Shown here in pieces: positions 18,091 to 21,187 of a stretch of 21,187 nt of DNA. Made by a program: the position numbers and the translations under genes. Each line of letters opens with the position of its first letter. The first letter of the stretch is position 1. The notes beneath the pieces are model-generated. The model was given only the letters and a program-made list of their open reading frames with translations. It had not been told where the DNA came from and ran no database searches. This stretch comes from Chara braunii (taxonomy: Eukaryota; Streptophyta; Charophyceae; Charales; Characeae), in contig BFEA01000097.1 in NCBI GenBank assembly GCA_003427395.1, positions 1,097,477 to 1,118,663 of the forward strand, written 5' to 3'.

Positions 18091-19215
18091 CGGAATGTGA
18101 TTCATGGTGGACTGGAATGTGGCAGGGGCATTGGAAAGTCTGAAAGGCATCACGAGGAACTCGTAGTGCCCGAACCGAGAGCGGAATGCGGTCTTGTGGG
18201 TGTCCTCCTCGTGGATGTGGATCTGGTGGAAGTCACTGCGGAGGTCGATCTTGATGAAATACTTGGCTCGATGGAGTCGATCAAGAAGCTCGAAGATCCG
18301 AGGTAGGGGGTACTTGTTCTTGATCGTGATCCGGTTCAAGGTGCGGTAGTCTGTGCACATCCATAGTTCTGATGTTCCGCCTTTCCTTACGAAAAGACAG
18401 CTTGTGCCAAAGGGGGATGAACTCAATGAATAATTTTCAAGGAGTTCATTGAGTTGCCGCTTCATTTCGTCGACTTCCGGAATGGAGAGTTGGTACGGAG
18501 GGCGGCAAGGTGGAGAATGATCGGGTTCCAAATCAATGGTGTGGGATACGCCACGATCCGGAGGTAGTTCGACAGGTAAGGACTCGGGGAAGACGTCCTT
18601 GAACTTGTCGAGGATGGAGGTGAGGGCGGGGTCGGAGGGGGGGGCTTGGTCGGGTTTGTCCGTTGGGAGCAAGTCTTCGGGACGCTCACGATCAAGGACA
18701 AGGCAATAGTAGGTGGAGTCAGGGTTCGTGTGAGCCAAGTGAAGGAATTGGTGCGGTGTGACGGAGCTTTGAAAGGTGGGATAGGGGAGATAGGGAATGT
18801 CGATGGTTGTGTCAGGGGGGTTGGTGAGGTGGAGGAAGTTGGGGTGGAATGCGTATGGCATGTAGCGGTCCAGCCACAATGTGCCCAAAACGATATCGCA
18901 CATTAAGTGCATGACATCAAATGAGACCTGACTGTGGAGGGCTCCAACAGTCATGGTGGACTCGGGAACCGTGCAGTCTACTACGACAGCGGCATCTTTG
19001 TCCTCTAAACGAAACGTAATGGGGGAGTCATAACCGGTAGAGGTAAGACCAGCTTTCCAGACACACGCTTTAATGCTGAAGTTACCGGTGGCTCCAATGT
19101 CAAGGAGGGCCCGGAACTTAGACGTAGATGCACCAAGGGTGGCGGCGATGGATTTGAGGTGAAAGCGCCGATGAATTGGCGGTGGAGATAATGGTGTTGA
19201 GGCGGCGTTGTTCAT
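18052..19215 (-). pseudogene. G1 protease and N-terminal reverse transcriptase
   Basis: 387 codons from an ATG at 19215. The retropepsin-like part has [11 protein letters not shown] (Asp39) and [10 protein letters not shown] (106-115). RT follows with [42 protein letters not shown] (catalytic Asp present) and [17 protein letters not shown]. The protease active site reads D-I-G-A where D-S/T-G-A is usual, and MPFGL has become MPFRL. A frameshift near 18090-18100 separates this frame from the YLDD frame, so the last 13 or so residues are spurious. Confidence 0.85.
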
Positions 19216-19251
19216 TGCCTAAGCGGATAAGCCGATCGTGTCGGGCTTGTT

Positions 19252-19374
19252 CCCCGACAACATCAGAGAAGGTGACGAAGGATGGATTCGAACCCCGACA
19301 ACATCAGAGAAGGTGACGAAGGATGGATTCGAACCCCGACAACATCAGAGAAGGTGACGAAGGATGGATTCGAA
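19252..19374 (+). repeat. Perfect 3 x 41-bp tandem repeat at the gag-pol junction
   Basis: The unit begins CCCCGACAACATCAGAG and ends GGATGGATTCGAA. Copies are at 19252-19292, 19293-19333 and 19334-19374, all identical. Because 41 is not a multiple of three, the extra copies change the reading frame and bring in a TGA. Confidence 0.97.
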
Positions 19375-21040
19375 AGGAGGGTTGAGGAACATGTGGCAGT
19401 AAGGGGGGTGTTAGGCGACGAGGGTTGTGACGCCGGGGATCGTCCGATGGGATGTATGGTACCGGAGAAGGGGGAGGCAGGCGTATTGTCGATGCCAAAT
19501 GGGCCACCGGTGGGATGGAGGTCGTCACCGATGGGATGGCCGGCAGACTAGTTGTCAATGTCAGGGCAGGTACGTGGTGATCGTGGGGAAGGTATCCAAG
19601 TGGAGGAGGGCCGAGAGTGGCGGATGCGGGGGCGGCGGGTTTGGGGGCCGCGAACCTGGATGCCTGACGTAGGAAAAGTCTGGCATTTGGACAGCTTGTC
19701 TACTGATGTCCTAACTGTCGGGACCGAAAACATCCACCGTTAGCTTGGAGGTAGGTTCGCTCTTCCGGCGTAAGTTTCGTGAGACGGGTTGGGGGGGTGT
19801 TCATGGGAGGACGGTTGGTGTGTTCTTTCCGTTCCATCCATATGAGGTGGATGGCAGAGAGTTTGTCGGGGGAGAGCGATGTGGTGTCTAGCGGATCGGA
19901 GTGGGTTTCAGGGTCGGGGGTGGTGAATTCGTTCGAGGAGGTGGTGAAGGTGGTGTCCTTGGAGGCGATGTTGTAGAAGAAGTGAGGGCAGGAAGGGGCC
20001 GATGTAAGTGCGGCCTTGTAGGGGGAGAAGATGCGGTCGATTTGGAGGGCACGAGTAAGGAGGTCGGTGAGGGTCATCGGTGGCTCGTGGACGAGGGCGG
20101 CCGCTAGGTCTTTGCGGCATACGCGCTTAACGTGGGAGATGACTGCGAAATTGCAAACGATGTCGATGGGAATATGTTGACGAAGCGAGCGAACGTATTG
20201 CACAAAACGGTCGATTGGGCCGTTTTGATGGAGCCGACAGAATTGGTCGATGTAGTCATCGACCGTTTTTTGTGGACGAAAGGCGGAGGTGATGAGGGTG
20301 GCCCACTCAAGGAAGGTGTGAGGTCGAAGACTGGTGTGATGGCGGTTGGTCATTTCGGTGTACCACCAGTGAGCAACGTTGTCTAGGAGTTTGCTGCCAG
20401 CAATGGGGAGCAAATGGACGACAGAAATGTTGTGGAGGGAAAAGGCTTGTTGAAGTTCGGTGAGAAAGAGGAAGACATCCTCATGGGGTTGGCTTGAGAA
20501 GGTGGGAATCTCGTTGGCACAGAATGATAGAGGGATTTTGCCTTCTCTGAGGGTAGTGGCGGCAAGGGCATTGAAATCAAGGGTGGGAGAGGAAGAGTCG
20601 ACCAGGGTAAAATCGTTGGCCACGTTGGTGTAGATGAGAGCACTTGGGGGAAGTAGTGGAAGAGCGGAACACATAGCTTGTGAAATGATATGGGTATGGT
20701 TGGGGAGGGTGGAGGTGATGACAGACGAAGTTAAGAAAGGTTTTGATTGGGGGGGAATGGTCGACGACTGTGTGACGACGGGGGTTGTCGGCTGGGTGAC
20801 TATGATGGAGGTAGTGGTGGATGAACGCGGGGGTGTGGAGGATATGCTAGCGGAGAGGGCGGTGGATGTGGGCACGGTCGTAGATGGGGGTGCCGTGGTC
20901 GTGACCAGGGTTGTCGAGCCCCAGCCCCGGGGCCCCGGCGGGGGTCCGGGGGTGGGCACCCCCAACCCCGGCTCCGGCGCCCCCCCCAAAAAAAACAAAA
21001 AAAAAACAAAAAAGAAGTCGGGGGTGCGCAGCGAGAGCAC
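19304..21040 (-). pseudogene. G1 gag (capsid/nucleocapsid) with broken zinc knuckle
   Basis: The frame is open from at least 21040; that codon is GTG and the first ATG is at 20674, so the true start is not set. Residues about 41-120 (counted from 21040) are Ser/Thr/Pro-rich. Residues about 180-310 match the retrotransposon gag domain (DVFLFLTELQQAF, AHWWYTEM, FLEWATLITSAF, VDDYIDQFCRL). The zinc knuckle near 446 reads CFRSRQLGHQ, then TAG (19702-19700), TSC: the second Cys is Ser and a stop sits between His and the last Cys. Beyond the stop the same frame continues Pro-rich to 19304. Gag packages the RNA into virus-like particles. Confidence 0.85.
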
Positions 21041-21187
21041 GCACCCCGTGGGCTAAGCCCCAAAAATGGGGTTTTGTGCCCCACCCCGGACCCCCCCTGG
21101 GCCCAGACCCACCACTGGGGGAATCGGAATAGTTGCGGGTGCGGGACCGGGGGAGCCGGCGGGCGCGGGGTTGAGTGCTGGCGGGGG
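20920..21187. other. Very GC-rich stretch with an A-rich island
   Basis: Runs of C and G dominate, broken at about 20990-21016 by an A8-C-A10-C-A6 stretch. A CCCCAAAAATGGGG hairpin word lies at 21058-21071. The gag frame runs through the left part (giving Pro/Gly and Phe runs), but this looks like 5' untranslated or foreign sequence rather than gag. Confidence 0.5.

Larger units (their letters stand above)
14129..21187 (-). mobile_element. Ty3/gypsy chromovirus, element G1 (5' end outside window)
   Basis: In transcription order (right to left): gag (about 21040-19304), protease and RT start (19215-18052), RT YLDD and RNase H (about 18090-17170), integrase (about 17170-16112), GPF tail and chromodomain (about 16130-15677), a 3' region with minisatellite (15676-14648), a polypurine tract (14647-14633) and an LTR (14632-14129). 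The presence and order of integrase after RNase H plus a chromodomain place it in the Ty3/gypsy chromovirus branch. The 5' LTR and primer-binding site are not in the window. Multiple frameshifts and stops make it non-autonomous. Confidence 0.9.

Overview
The window looks like nuclear DNA of a land plant. It holds one plant-type NB-ARC/LRR immune receptor gene, two Ty3/gypsy chromodomain retrotransposons (chromoviruses), long gene-poor spacers with homopolymer and (GA)n tracts, and plant-type AAACCCTAA motifs. The receptor has no tryptophan after its kinase-2 motif and an RNBS-D unlike the usual angiosperm CNL form. This hints at a seedless plant (bryophyte, lycophyte or fern), but that is an inference and the species cannot be named from the sequence.

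Layout. About 550-3864 (+) is a long open exon encoding NB-ARC plus two LRR blocks. A splice-acceptor-like site at 617-618 and a strong donor-like GTGAGT at 3817 suggest that it is an internal exon and that the N-terminal signalling domain lies upstream. From 3865 to about 11150 I find no convincing gene. This spacer carries a duplicated block (4361-4443 and 4567-4647), tRNA-like promoter modules (6727-7002), a small poly(A)-tailed retroposon-like family on the minus strand (8239-8440, perhaps 8559-8640, and 10639-10880), and a G20/(GA)n microsatellite (9234-9330).

From about 11149 to the end the window is retrotransposon. Element G2 (about 11530-14128, minus) is a badly decayed chromovirus. 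RT, the RT/RNase H connection, the integrase zinc finger, the integrase core and the integrase tail can still be recognised in shifting frames. Its tail is repeated in the opposite orientation at 11149-11455, making a long inverted repeat. Element G1 (about 14129 to beyond 21187, minus) sits in G2's RT and is less decayed. In its own 5'-3' order it has a Ser/Thr/Pro-rich gag with a broken zinc knuckle, protease, RT, RNase H, integrase, chromodomain, a 3' region with a degenerate minisatellite, a polypurine tract and a 3' LTR of about 504 bp.

G1 is not autonomous. It has a stop in the zinc knuckle, a perfect three-copy 41-bp repeat that shifts frame between gag and pol, frameshifts in RT and integrase, and loss of two of the three integrase catalytic acidic residues. 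The window is therefore a receptor gene beside a nested retrotransposon graveyard. No coherent new multi-gene system is visible. The most distinctive signals are the two in-frame GT...AG-bounded insertions in the receptor, the chromodomain inverted repeat and the 41-bp triplication.
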